A stretch of DNA of 45,919 bases from an uncultured Pelagibacteraceae bacterium (lineage in GTDB: Bacteria; Pseudomonadota; Alphaproteobacteria; Pelagibacterales; Pelagibacteraceae): positions 1-45,919 of the forward strand of contig CACCJO010000005.1 in assembly GCA_902546375.1 (NCBI GenBank), read 5' to 3'. Under the pieces are notes generated by a model that saw only the letters and a program-made list of their open reading frames with translations, was not told the DNA's origin and searched no databases. This document shows, piece by piece, positions 1 through 12,043 of this stretch. The stretch's first letter is position 1; every line of letters starts with the position of its first letter. The position numbers and the translations under genes are program-made.

Positions 1-161
1 AAAGCGAAATAAAAAATTAATATAAATGGAAAATTAAATGAAAAATAATCAATGCTTAAATAATTGAAATCAAATTCATTAAATACAGATATAAATAAAG
101 CAAGAATTGGTAGCCAAGTATATATCTTGTAAAGTAAATTTTTCTTTTGAAATCTAATCAC
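1..161 (-). CDS. mreD: Rod shape-determining protein MreD (partial, N-terminal part)
   Basis: This is the first 53 codons of a gene that runs off the left edge. A GTG start at 161 overlaps the end of mreC by 8 bases (mreC stops at 154). The translation continues without a stop and has a short basic N-terminus followed by hydrophobic segments, including WLPILALFISVFNEFDFN and, near the edge, FPFILIFYFA. MreD is an integral inner-membrane partner of MreC and MreB in the elongasome, and its gene normally follows mreC directly, which is the order here. The call rests mainly on position, overlap and membrane character; the visible part is too short for a firm family match by itself. Confidence 0.75.
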   Translation of the reverse strand, partial: MIRFQKKNLLYKIYTWLPILALFISVFNEFDFNYLSIDYFSFNFPFILIFYFA

Positions 162-1374
162 TTATCTTTCCTTTTCGCATTATACATTCTTTATATTCTT
201 CAGTACCGACTTTAAAACCAGTGCTAAAGAGTTTTTTTGATTGACATTTTGAACTATAGATTAAATTTAATCTTAAGAATTCTAGCTCGTCTTGGTCTAA
301 ATTATGCTGTTGAATAACACTTTTTTGATACTCATTTTCTGTCTTTAATATCTCAATCTGTTTAGTTAAATCGTTTGTTAAAGTATTTAATTCTTTATTT
401 TCCTCTAAAAATTTAATGTTACTATCTTCTAAAATTTGCAATTCATCACTTATTAAGTCTAATTTTATTTGCTCAGTATTTGAAGAGACTTGTGTTTGAT
501 CATTTTCTTCAGTTTCAACAGGTGTGGGGATTAATTCATCAATCTCTGCAAAAACATATTTTAATTGACTAAAATCACTATAAAAGTTGATCAAAATTTT
601 TTCATTTTCATCTTTTAAATCAATCGTTCCGACAGGAATTCCACTTTTGAAAATTGAGCCAGTTCCTGAGGTATATGCAATACCTTGATCATCGATTTTA
701 TTTATAAGATCATTTTTAATATATTTAATTTCACCTTTTTTATCTCCATTACCAACCACAATTGCTTGAACATTTCCAGGCGTGATAGAAACAGGAATAT
801 TTGAATTTAAATCAGTTAATAACAATACTCTTGAATTTGTATAATTTACTTCGATGACCCGTCCTACAAGATAACTTCGATCATAAATATTTGTTCCAAT
901 TTTTATTTTTTCCTTACTGCCTTTGTTGATAATAATTGATCTTAAAAAAGGACTTTCGTGATCAACAATTACCTTTGCTAAAATCTTATTAGAAGTAATG
1001 GTATAACCATCAATTAGACTTTTGAGCTCCTCATTTTCGCTTTTAATAATTTTTGTTGAAATATTTTCAGATTTTAACTGATCTAATTCCTCTTTGGTTT
1101 GTTTATATTCTTTATAAAAATTAGTATATTCTTTTAAATTTAAATAAGAGGATTTGATAAAATTTTCTGGGATCGAAACTATAAATGAAGATCGATAGAC
1201 AATTTCTTTTATTACTGACTTTGTTACAGTTATCGCCTTGAAATTAAAACTAGATAAAACAGTTATAACAATTGAAAAAAAAACTAAAGTTAATAAAGAA
1301 AATTTTTGTTTTGTACTTTTATTTAAAAAAGCAGATCTAATTGCTATTATAAAATCATCTCTGCTTTCGGCCAT
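154..1374 (-). CDS. mreC: Rod shape-determining protein MreC with long C-terminal extension
   Basis: MreC is a bitopic inner-membrane protein that links cytoplasmic MreB filaments to periplasmic cell-wall synthases. The 406-residue product has a cytoplasmic N-terminus, one membrane segment at about residues 25-45, a coiled coil at about 80-120 (YKQTKEELDQLKSEN region), then the beta-barrel MreC core with ILAKVIVDHESPFLRSIIINKG and VGRVIEV-type motifs. It is longer than a typical MreC (roughly 280-370 residues): after the core at about residue 290 there is a second predicted coiled coil (about 300-365) and a tail with Cys377 and Cys397 framing a GFKVGTEEY motif. The ATG at 1374 lies 5 bases after the mreB stop, so it is probably co-translated with mreB. 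The extension is discussed in the findings. Confidence 0.93.
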   Translation of the reverse strand: MAESRDDFIIAIRSAFLNKSTKQKFSLLTLVFFSIVITVLSSFNFKAITVTKSVIKEIVYRSSFIVSIPENFIKSSYLNLKEYTNFYKEYKQTKEELDQLKSENISTKIIKSENEELKSLIDGYTITSNKILAKVIVDHESPFLRSIIINKGSKEKIKIGTNIYDRSYLVGRVIEVNYTNSRVLLLTDLNSNIPVSITPGNVQAIVVGNGDKKGEIKYIKNDLINKIDDQGIAYTSGTGSIFKSGIPVGTIDLKDENEKILINFYSDFSQLKYVFAEIDELIPTPVETEENDQTQVSSNTEQIKLDLISDELQILEDSNIKFLEENKELNTLTNDLTKQIEILKTENEYQKSVIQQHNLDQDELEFLRLNLIYSSKCQSKKLFSTGFKVGTEEYKECIMRKGKISD

Positions 1375-1379
1375 CTTTC

Positions 1380-3991
<2,612 letters not shown>

Positions 3992-4042
3992 ATAAATATT
4001 TTTTGTGCTCGAAATATACAACCTATCGTTTAGATTGCAAAA

Positions 4043-4058
4043 TAAAATAATTATTTTA
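4043..4058. terminator. A/T-only 16-base perfect palindrome between ilvC and leuA
   Basis: TAAAATAATTATTTTA is a perfect inverted repeat lying 19 bases after the ilvC stop. In the transcribed direction it is followed by TTTTG. It could act as a weak transcription stop or attenuator between ilvC and leuA, or as a protein-binding site. With only A/T pairs it would be a weak hairpin, and such palindromes occur by chance in very A+T-rich DNA. Confidence 0.25.
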
Positions 4059-4076
4059 GCCCAATTTAATCAATAT

Positions 4077-5111
<1,035 letters not shown>

Positions 5112-5119
5112 TTATCAAT

Positions 5120-5668
5120 TTATTTAAATGTTTGAGCACCTCTGGTCATAGCTATTGCCCCAGTTCTAGAAGTGCTTGTAAGACCTAAGGGTTTTAATTT
5201 TTTACTCATCTTATCAATTTCTCTTCTCAAAGCAGTTATTTGTACAACCACTGATTTATTTGTTTTGTCTAAAATTACAGGATTAAATTTTTTGCATTCT
5301 TTAAGACACTTATCTATCTTTTTTTTTTGTGCAACAATTTTAAGTAATGCCATCTCTTTAAAAATAACATTTTTATCTTCTCTTTTAAAATCTGCAACTT
5401 TATGGACTGGGACTAGTTTTTTCAGCTGAAGTTTAATTTGATCAATAACTTGTGGTGTTCCAGTTGTTACGATGGTTATTCTTGAAATATTTTTTGTTGC
5501 ATCAACTTCTGCAACCGCTAAGGACTCTATATTGTATCCTCTGCCAGAAAATAACCCTACTACCCTTGCTAATACACCAGATTCATTATCAACCCAAACA
5601 ACAAATATATGAGTATCTAATTTTCCTTTTTTAGTGGGGATACTATATGCTGATTTTGGAGATGACAT
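5120..5668 (-). CDS. ilvN: Acetolactate synthase small (regulatory) subunit
   Basis: The 182-residue protein has an N-terminal ACT domain (HIFVVWVDNESGVLARVVGLFSGRGYNIESL split over about residues 20-50) and a C-terminal ALS_ss domain. It binds the large subunit, stimulates it and confers valine feedback inhibition. The ATG at 5668 overlaps the stop of the large subunit by one base (TAATG), so the two are translationally coupled. The alternative name ilvH is equally acceptable; the symbol depends on which enterobacterial isozyme is used as reference. Confidence 0.96.
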   Translation of the reverse strand: MSSPKSAYSIPTKKGKLDTHIFVVWVDNESGVLARVVGLFSGRGYNIESLAVAEVDATKNISRITIVTTGTPQVIDQIKLQLKKLVPVHKVADFKREDKNVIFKEMALLKIVAQKKKIDKCLKECKKFNPVILDKTNKSVVVQITALRREIDKMSKKLKPLGLTSTSRTGAIAMTRGAQTFK

Positions 5669-7434
5669 TAAACTAATGATTTCCCTTTACCAGTAATTTT
5701 ATTTTCCTCTTTATCACTTGGACCTAAAATCATCTGATTATGAGGCTTTCCGGATGGTATCATTGGAAAACAATTTTCATTAGGATCTACATGACAATCA
5801 AATATTACTGGACCGTTATAATCAATCATCTCTTTAATTTTATTATCTAATTCATCTGGATTATCTGCCTTGATACCTTTACATCCGTAAGCTTCAGCTA
5901 ATTTAACAAAGTCAGGTAAAGCTTCGGAATAACTCTCTGAATAGTTTTTTTCATGCAGAAGTTCTTGCCATTGTCTTACCATTCCCATGTACTGATTATT
6001 TAGAATAAATATTTTTATGGGCAAATTGTACTGAACTGCTGTAGACATTTCTTGAATTGTCATCAATACAGATGCTTCACCTGCAATATCGATCACCAGT
6101 TTATCTGGGTGAGCAATTTGAGCACCTACTGCCGCTGGAAGTCCATATCCCATTGTTCCAAGACCGCCTGATGTCATCCATCTATTAGGTTTATTAAATT
6201 TATAGTGTTGAGCAGCCCACATTTGATGCTGACCAACTTCAGTTGTGATAAATGTATCTTGATTTTTTGTTAACTCATATAATCTTTTTACAGCATGCTG
6301 AGGCTTAATTTCTTTATCACTATTGATAAATCCTAGTGAGTCTTTCGTTCTCCACTTTTGGATTTGTTCCCACCATTTTGAAATTCTTTGTTTATTCGAT
6401 TCTTTTAAACCATTTTGTTTTTTATTTATTTTCTTAATAGCTGACTTTATTACTTCATTAACATCTCCAACTATTGCAAGATCTACTTTAATAATTTTAT
6501 TGATTGACGATGGATCAATATCAATATGAACTTTTTTTGATTTCGGCGAAAACTCATCGATCTTACCGGTTATTCTATCGTCAAATCTTGCACCAATGTT
6601 AATTAACAAATCACAATCATGCATTGCATTATTAGCTTCATAAGTTCCATGCATACCTAGCATTCCGATAAATTGATTGTCATCTCCTGGAAATGCTCCT
6701 AACCCTTGTAGAGTTGATGTGATTGGAAAACCAATTAATCTAACAAACTCTTTTAAAGTCTCGCTAGCCTGAGGCCCAGAATTTATTACTCCACCCCCAG
6801 TGTAAACAACCGGTTTTTTTGCTTTTGAAATCAAATCAATTAATTGATTAATTTCATTTTCAGAAAATTTATTATGTTTTTTTCCATTTAATTTTTTTTC
6901 TTTTTTAAATTTTGTATAATTAGTTTTTGCAAATTGGATATCTTTAGGAATATCAATTAGTACAGGTCCAGGTCTTCCAGTTGTTGCTACTTTAAAAGCT
7001 TCATGCATTACTTTTGGTAATTCTTTAATATCTTTAACTAACCAATTGTGTTTTGTGCAAGGCCTTGTGATTCCTGTAGTATCACACTCTTGAAAAGCAT
7101 CAGTGCCTATTAAATGAGTAGGAACTTGTCCAGAAATACAAACTAAAGGTATTGAGTCCATATAAGCATCAGTTAATGCTGTAACAACATTAGTGGCACC
7201 GGGTCCAGATGTTACTAAAACTACTCCAGGCTTGCCTGATGATCTTGCATACCCTTCTGCTGCATGGCCTGCTCCTTGTTCATGTCTAACAAGTATATGT
7301 TTAATTGATGAATGATTTTTAAGTTCATCATAAATTGGTAAAACTGCTCCACCTGGATAACCAAAAATATATTCAACCTCTTGATCTTCAAGACATTTAA
7401 ATACAATTTCTGCACCAGTATATAATTTAGACAT
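5668..7434 (-). CDS. ilvB: Acetolactate synthase large (catalytic) subunit
   Basis: This ThDP-dependent enzyme joins two pyruvates, or pyruvate and 2-oxobutyrate, in the first common step of valine, leucine and isoleucine synthesis. The 588-residue protein has the N-terminal ThDP-binding (PYR) domain with the catalytic Glu in VRHEQGAGHAAEGYAR, a central FAD-binding domain and the C-terminal ThDP (PP) domain with NNQYMGMVRQWQ. The metal-binding motif reads GEAS (Glu453) where many family members have GDAS or GDGS; see findings. It precedes ilvN/H with a 1-base overlap. The ATG at 7434 is preceded by a 53-base gap to miaA with no obvious ribosome binding site. The symbol ilvI would also be acceptable. 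Confidence 0.96.
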   Translation of the reverse strand: MSKLYTGAEIVFKCLEDQEVEYIFGYPGGAVLPIYDELKNHSSIKHILVRHEQGAGHAAEGYARSSGKPGVVLVTSGPGATNVVTALTDAYMDSIPLVCISGQVPTHLIGTDAFQECDTTGITRPCTKHNWLVKDIKELPKVMHEAFKVATTGRPGPVLIDIPKDIQFAKTNYTKFKKEKKLNGKKHNKFSENEINQLIDLISKAKKPVVYTGGGVINSGPQASETLKEFVRLIGFPITSTLQGLGAFPGDDNQFIGMLGMHGTYEANNAMHDCDLLINIGARFDDRITGKIDEFSPKSKKVHIDIDPSSINKIIKVDLAIVGDVNEVIKSAIKKINKKQNGLKESNKQRISKWWEQIQKWRTKDSLGFINSDKEIKPQHAVKRLYELTKNQDTFITTEVGQHQMWAAQHYKFNKPNRWMTSGGLGTMGYGLPAAVGAQIAHPDKLVIDIAGEASVLMTIQEMSTAVQYNLPIKIFILNNQYMGMVRQWQELLHEKNYSESYSEALPDFVKLAEAYGCKGIKADNPDELDNKIKEMIDYNGPVIFDCHVDPNENCFPMIPSGKPHNQMILGPSDKEENKITGKGKSLV

Positions 7435-7487
7435 TCAAGCAATCTAGCTGAAGTTGTGCTAATTGGTCAAGGCTAAGTAGAGAATAT

Positions 7488-8396
7488 CTAAATTTTTTTT
7501 AAGAGCTTATCTAAACTAGCTGGATTAACTTTATTCCAATCTTTCATGTGTCCTCGAGCCCAGGTGCTCTGTCTTTTAGCATATTGCCTGGTCTTTATTG
7601 ATATTTTCTCGGTTAATTGATCTGTTTGGATTTTTTTTTGAAGATATTGCTTAATCTCACTTATTCCGATTGCTTTACTTAGGCTTTTATTTTTTGGAAC
7701 TCTCATTTTGATAAATTTTTTAACTTCTAAAATTGCACCTAGTTTAATCATATTTTCAGATCTCTTATTAATTCTCTCAATTAAATCTTTCCTTGGAAAA
7801 TCAATACAAATTTTAAAGAAGTCATTATGACTGTAATCTGACTTAGTGTTTTTAAACCAACTAATCATAGATTTTTTTGTAAATGATTTAATTTCATATG
7901 CTCTTAAAGATCTTTGTACATCTAGAGAATTAATTTGATCTTTAATTAAAGGATCTATTTCTTGTAACTTTAAAAAAAATTTCTTTTGTCCTATTCTTTT
8001 GTGTAAATTTCGTACTTTGTTTCTAAAACTAATAGGAATTTTCGGAATATTAACTAAACCGTCAGTTAAGGCTTTGAAATAGAGACCTGTGCCTCCTACC
8101 AATATTGGTGTTTTATTTATTTTTCTACATTGCAAAATTTTTTGTTTTGCTAATTTAAGCCAATCTCCTGTAGAAAAATTTTTTTTAGCATTTTGAAATC
8201 CGTATAAATGATGCTTGATATTTTGATAATCTTTTTTAAAGGGTCTTGCTGTTAAAACCTTTAACTCTTTGTAAACTTGCATGCTATCAGCATTTATAAT
8301 CTGACCTGAAATTTTTTTTGCTAGTTTAATTGCAAATTTAGATTTTCCAGACGCAGTAGGACCGTAAATTAAAATAATTTTGGATTTTAAATCCAT
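7488..8396 (-). CDS. miaA: tRNA dimethylallyltransferase (A37 isopentenylation)
   Basis: MiaA transfers a dimethylallyl group to N6 of adenosine 37 in tRNAs that read codons starting with U, improving decoding. The 302-residue protein has the P-loop GPTASGKS (residues 12-19), the INADSMQVYK motif with the catalytic Asp/Ser, LVGGTGLYFKAL, and the C-terminal RQYAKRQSTWARGH region that contacts tRNA. Its ATG at 8396 is 3 bases from the protease gene stop, so both belong to the hflK-hflC-protease run. Confidence 0.97.
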   Translation of the reverse strand: MDLKSKIILIYGPTASGKSKFAIKLAKKISGQIINADSMQVYKELKVLTARPFKKDYQNIKHHLYGFQNAKKNFSTGDWLKLAKQKILQCRKINKTPILVGGTGLYFKALTDGLVNIPKIPISFRNKVRNLHKRIGQKKFFLKLQEIDPLIKDQINSLDVQRSLRAYEIKSFTKKSMISWFKNTKSDYSHNDFFKICIDFPRKDLIERINKRSENMIKLGAILEVKKFIKMRVPKNKSLSKAIGISEIKQYLQKKIQTDQLTEKISIKTRQYAKRQSTWARGHMKDWNKVNPASLDKLLKKI

Positions 8397-8399
8397 AAA

Positions 8400-9812
8400 T
8401 TAATCTAATTTAACGCCTATATATCTTTTCTGATTTTGGCTATTATAGATTACAAGTAAAATAGTCTTCTGGTTACTATTCAAAACTTGTTTTAAAGCTT
8501 GATTTAAGTCCTCAACATTTCTTATCTTTTTCTTCTGAGCTTCTAGAATGATACTATTTACTTCGATCGAGCCAGTTAAAGGACTATTTTTTTCAATACT
8601 TGTAATCACCAAACCACTAGTTTGGTTGGGTAATTTTCTCGTTTTAATATCTTGATCAGAGAGTTTTCTTACTTTTATTTTCAGATTCTCAATTAAGGTC
8701 TCTTTTGGTGATTCCTCTTTTTTTTCTGAAATTTTAAAATCCTCTGATGTCTCCAACCTTCCAAGTGTAATTGTTTTGATAATTTCTTTTTTATTTCTCC
8801 AGATTTTAACTTTTACTTTTTTTCCAACTTCAGTTCTTGCAACAATTATCGGAAGTTCTTTCATTTGTTTTATTTTTTCTCCATTAAATTCTAAAATAAT
8901 ATCTCCGCTTTTAACTCCAGCTTTTTCCGATGGACTATTTGGTGCAACACTTGCTACTAAAGCTCCTCTTGGTTCGTCTAATTTTTCAACATCTGCAATT
9001 TCTTTTGTTACATCTTGAATTCTTACTCCTAGCCATCCTCTTTTTGTTTCCCCAAATTCAATTAATTGATCAATTACAATCTTTGCGCTGTTTGATGGTA
9101 TTGAAAAACCTATTCCTACATTTCCGCTTCTACCAAGAATAGCTGTGTTAATTCCAATCACATTACCATTCATATCGAATAATGGACCACCTGAGTTCCC
9201 AGAGTTAATAGATGCATCAGTTTGAATATAGTCTTCATATCTTGATAATCCAATTGATCGATTTCTTGCAGAAATTATTCCTGAAGTAACTGTTCCACCT
9301 AAACCAAATGGATTTCCAATAGCTATAACCCAATCACCTATTCTTGCTTTATCTGAGTCACCAAATCTAACAGGTAAAAACTTTTCTTTTGACTCAATTT
9401 TTAGAACTGCAATATCTGAAAGAGGGTCTGCACCAATAACTTTTGCTTTAAATTTTTTTTCACCATTTACTTGAACAACGATGTCCTCTGCTCCTTCAAT
9501 CACATGATTATTTGTAACTAGTATTCCTTCTTCATCAATAATAAATCCTGAGCCCAGTGCTGAAGATTGTCTTTCTTGAGGTGTTCCAAATTCCTTAAAC
9601 ATATCACCAAATGGTGAGCCTGGTGGAAACTGAAAATTAGGAAATGGATTACTTCTCTCAACAACAGTTTGGGTTGTTGAAATATTCACTACTGAAGGCA
9701 TTAATTTTTCAGCTAAATCTGCAAACGAATTAGGAATATTTTGAGAATTAGATACTGATGAAAAATTTAATACTAATATTAAAGAGAGAAATATTGCTTT
9801 TATTTTCATCAT
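8400..9812 (-). CDS. degP: Do-type periplasmic serine endoprotease (DegP/DegQ/MucD family)
   Basis: The 470-residue protein begins with a signal peptide (hydrophobic at about residues 4-20, likely cleaved near SNSQ). It has a trypsin-like domain with the catalytic triad His103 (NNHVIEG), Asp133 (DPLSDIAVL) and Ser207 (NSGNSGGP), followed by two PDZ domains at about residues 255-345 and 375-465. It should degrade or refold damaged envelope proteins. It lies 1 base after the DUF2065 gene, downstream of hflK and hflC, a common alphaproteobacterial arrangement that groups envelope quality-control genes. Whether it is the DegP or DegQ functional equivalent cannot be decided from sequence alone. 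Confidence 0.95.
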   Translation of the reverse strand: MMKIKAIFLSLILVLNFSSVSNSQNIPNSFADLAEKLMPSVVNISTTQTVVERSNPFPNFQFPPGSPFGDMFKEFGTPQERQSSALGSGFIIDEEGILVTNNHVIEGAEDIVVQVNGEKKFKAKVIGADPLSDIAVLKIESKEKFLPVRFGDSDKARIGDWVIAIGNPFGLGGTVTSGIISARNRSIGLSRYEDYIQTDASINSGNSGGPLFDMNGNVIGINTAILGRSGNVGIGFSIPSNSAKIVIDQLIEFGETKRGWLGVRIQDVTKEIADVEKLDEPRGALVASVAPNSPSEKAGVKSGDIILEFNGEKIKQMKELPIIVARTEVGKKVKVKIWRNKKEIIKTITLGRLETSEDFKISEKKEESPKETLIENLKIKVRKLSDQDIKTRKLPNQTSGLVITSIEKNSPLTGSIEVNSIILEAQKKKIRNVEDLNQALKQVLNSNQKTILLVIYNSQNQKRYIGVKLD

Positions 9813-9813
9813 T

Positions 9814-9999
9814 TTAACTTTTTGTGTAATAAATAATTATAAATCCTATTAAAGCAAAAATTAATCCGCCAGTGCGTAATTGACTATCTTTGATTAACTC
9901 AAGCTTTTTCAACATATTCCTCATTTTTGATGGAAATAAGGCATATAAAATTCCCTCAATAAAAAAGAATAGACCAAATGCAATGATCAATTCTTTCAT
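9814..9999 (-). CDS. DUF2065 (YjeT-like) small membrane protein
   Basis: This 61-residue protein has two membrane segments (about residues 3-22 and 44-59) joined by a short basic loop, matching the DUF2065/YjeT family found next to hflC in many proteobacteria. The loop has the family-type pattern FPSKMRNMLKKL and the second helix begins after LRTGG. It lies between hflC (6-base gap) and the Do protease (1-base gap). Its function is unknown; position suggests a link to the HflKC complex. Confidence 0.88.
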   Translation of the reverse strand: MKELIIAFGLFFFIEGILYALFPSKMRNMLKKLELIKDSQLRTGGLIFALIGFIIIYYTKS

Positions 10000-10005
10000 T
10001 AAAGT

Positions 10006-10875
10006 TTACTCTGTTTGAGGTTTTATATTTCCAAAAAATTTAAAGAATTCACTGTCTGGAGATAGAATTAAAGATGTTTCTCCACCTATTAAAGCTTTTT
10101 CATAAGCTTGCATCGCTCTATAAAATGCAAAGAATTCTGGATCTTGTCCAAACGCTGCAGCAAAGATATTATTTCTTTTCCCATCTCCTTCACCTTTCAT
10201 AATTTCCGATTTTTTTTGTGCCTCAGCTAAAATTACAGTTACTTCTTTGTCAGCAGTTGATGTAATTGTTACTGCCATTTCAGCTCCTCTTGCTCTAAAT
10301 TCTTTTGCTTCTCTCTCCCTTTCGGTCTGCATTCTTCTAAAAATTGCATCACTGTTAGCTTGGGGAAGATCAGCTCTTTTAATTCTAACATCTACAATTT
10401 TAATACCAAAATTTTCAGCCTCATTATTTACACCCTCTTGAATTAAAGCCATTTGTTTTGTTCTATCTTCTGAAAGAAGGGTTTGCAGTTCTTGTTGTCC
10501 AAGAACGTTCCTAATTCTTGAATTTATAATGGTAGCTAATCTCGATCTTGCAACTCTTTCATTTCCAACTGAGATATAAAATTTCAGAGGATCAACTATT
10601 TGAAATCTAGCAAATGCATCAACTATCAATCTCTTTTGATCAGAGGCAATTACCTCTTCTGGCGGTGTGTCTAAATTTAAAATTCTCTTATCTAAAAATA
10701 CAACGTTTTGAATAAAAGGAATTTTGAAATTTAACCCAGGTTTTAGAATTATTCTTTTTGGATCTCCAAATTGAAGAACAATTGCCTGGTTAACTTCTTT
10801 AACAATAAAAATTGAAAAGAACGCAACTACTGCTAAAGCAACAATGATTCCAGCTGTAATTTTTCCTGCATTCAT
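10006..10875 (-). CDS. hflC: HflC, SPFH/band-7 subunit of the HflKC complex
   Basis: HflC and HflK form a large membrane cage that surrounds and modulates the FtsH protease. The 289-residue HflC has an N-terminal membrane helix (about residues 8-26), a band-7/SPFH domain (VNQAIVLQFGDPKRIILKPGLNFKIP, split over about 28-55), then a long helix rich in charged residues (REREAKEFRARGAEMA region) and a C-terminal hydrophobic stretch. It starts 1 base after hflK and is followed by the DUF2065 gene. Confidence 0.96.
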   Translation of the reverse strand: MNAGKITAGIIVALAVVAFFSIFIVKEVNQAIVLQFGDPKRIILKPGLNFKIPFIQNVVFLDKRILNLDTPPEEVIASDQKRLIVDAFARFQIVDPLKFYISVGNERVARSRLATIINSRIRNVLGQQELQTLLSEDRTKQMALIQEGVNNEAENFGIKIVDVRIKRADLPQANSDAIFRRMQTEREREAKEFRARGAEMAVTITSTADKEVTVILAEAQKKSEIMKGEGDGKRNNIFAAAFGQDPEFFAFYRAMQAYEKALIGGETSLILSPDSEFFKFFGNIKPQTE

Positions 10876-10876
10876 A

Positions 10877-11992
10877 TTAGTTTGTTACTTTCTTTTTTTG
10901 CAATTCAGGTAAAGGTAAGTAAGGCACTACACCAGATCCTGCATTTTTCTCAATTATCACTTTATCAATATCAGCTAAAACTTTTTCCATTGTTTCTAAA
11001 TACATTCTTTCTTGTGTTACAGATTTCGCATTTTTATATTCATTATAAATTGCTAAAAACCTGCTAGCTTCACCTTCAGCTTTTGCTACGACTTCTTTCT
11101 TATACGCTTCAGCCGCTTGTAAAATTTTTTCTGCTTCCCCTCGGGCTCTTGGTATCACATCGTTCGCATAAGCTTCAGCCTCATTCTTTGATCTTTCCAT
11201 GTCAGCTCTTGCAGCCTGTACATCTCTAAACGCATCAATTACTTGATCGGGTGGGTCTGCTTTTTGCGTTTGAACTTGTGTAATTTGAATACCACTAGTG
11301 TATTCATCCAAAATTTTTTGAATAATTTCTTGTGTATCTGTTTCTATAACTGATCTACCTTCAGTTAAAATAGGCTGAATATCGGATCGCGCGATCACCT
11401 CTCTCATTGCTGTTTCGGCTGCTGCTTTAACTGTCCCTTCTGGGTCTTGAATTTTAAATAAAAAGTTTCCTGCATCTTTGATTACCCAGAAAACAGAAAA
11501 ATCGATGTTCACAATATTTTCATCTCCAGTCAACATTAGGCTTTCTTGAGGAACATCTGCCACTCCACCTTGGGATGTAAAACCACTATCTCTTTCGGAT
11601 CTAAAACCAATATCAATTCTGTTAACTTTGGTAACTTTTGGAGTAAGAACGGATTCAACTGGAAACGGTATATGATAATTTAATCCTGGTTGAGTTGTTT
11701 TTACGAATTTTCCAAATCTTAATACTACTCCTTGTTCATCTGGTAGAACTCTATAAAGACCACTGGCTAACCAAACAAACCCTAAAATAATTAAAACTAA
11801 AACTACTTGCTTACCACCAGAAGAACTACCCCCTGGCAAAAATTTTTTAATCTTCTCCTGGAATTCTCTTATAATTTTGTCTATGTCTGGTGGCGTTGGA
11901 CCTCGGCCGGAACCATTACCGCTTCCACCACCGCTTCCCCCTGGGGGAGATCCCCAAGGACTTCCGCCTCCTCGTCTAAAATCATCTGACAT
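10877..11992 (-). CDS. hflK: HflK, SPFH/band-7 subunit of the HflKC complex
   Basis: The 371-residue HflK has the typical Gly/Pro/Ser-rich cytoplasmic N-terminus (GGGSPWGSPPGGSGGGSG), one membrane helix at about residues 65-82, a band-7 domain starting YRVLPDEQGVVLRFGKF, and a long coiled segment (about 240-330) with the DRxxA-type pattern of the family. It is the first gene of the long minus-strand run down to mreD and faces the mrp gene across 51 bases. A candidate promoter is listed separately. Confidence 0.96.
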   Translation of the reverse strand: MSDDFRRGGGSPWGSPPGGSGGGSGNGSGRGPTPPDIDKIIREFQEKIKKFLPGGSSSGGKQVVLVLIILGFVWLASGLYRVLPDEQGVVLRFGKFVKTTQPGLNYHIPFPVESVLTPKVTKVNRIDIGFRSERDSGFTSQGGVADVPQESLMLTGDENIVNIDFSVFWVIKDAGNFLFKIQDPEGTVKAAAETAMREVIARSDIQPILTEGRSVIETDTQEIIQKILDEYTSGIQITQVQTQKADPPDQVIDAFRDVQAARADMERSKNEAEAYANDVIPRARGEAEKILQAAEAYKKEVVAKAEGEASRFLAIYNEYKNAKSVTQERMYLETMEKVLADIDKVIIEKNAGSGVVPYLPLPELQKKKVTN

Positions 11993-12001
11993 ACGGCAAT
12001 C

Positions 12002-12029
12002 TATATAATGTCTTTATGAGGAAAAACAA
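12002..12029 (-). promoter_or_regulatory. Candidate sigma-70-type promoter for hflK
   Basis: On the minus strand TTGTTT (12024-12029) and TATATA (12002-12007) are separated by 16 bases. Transcription would start within a few bases of the hflK ATG at 11992, implying a very short leader. A TATAAT at 12004-12009 on the plus strand could serve mrp. This is pattern matching in A+T-rich DNA, so it is tentative. Confidence 0.3.
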
Positions 12030-12043
12030 GTTAAGATCCTATT

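Noticed and set aside
7221-7442. 73-codon frame on the minus strand over the start of ilvB
   Set aside because: Same strand but different frame from the conserved ThDP-binding domain of IlvB; Leu/Ile/Gln-rich translation with no domain.
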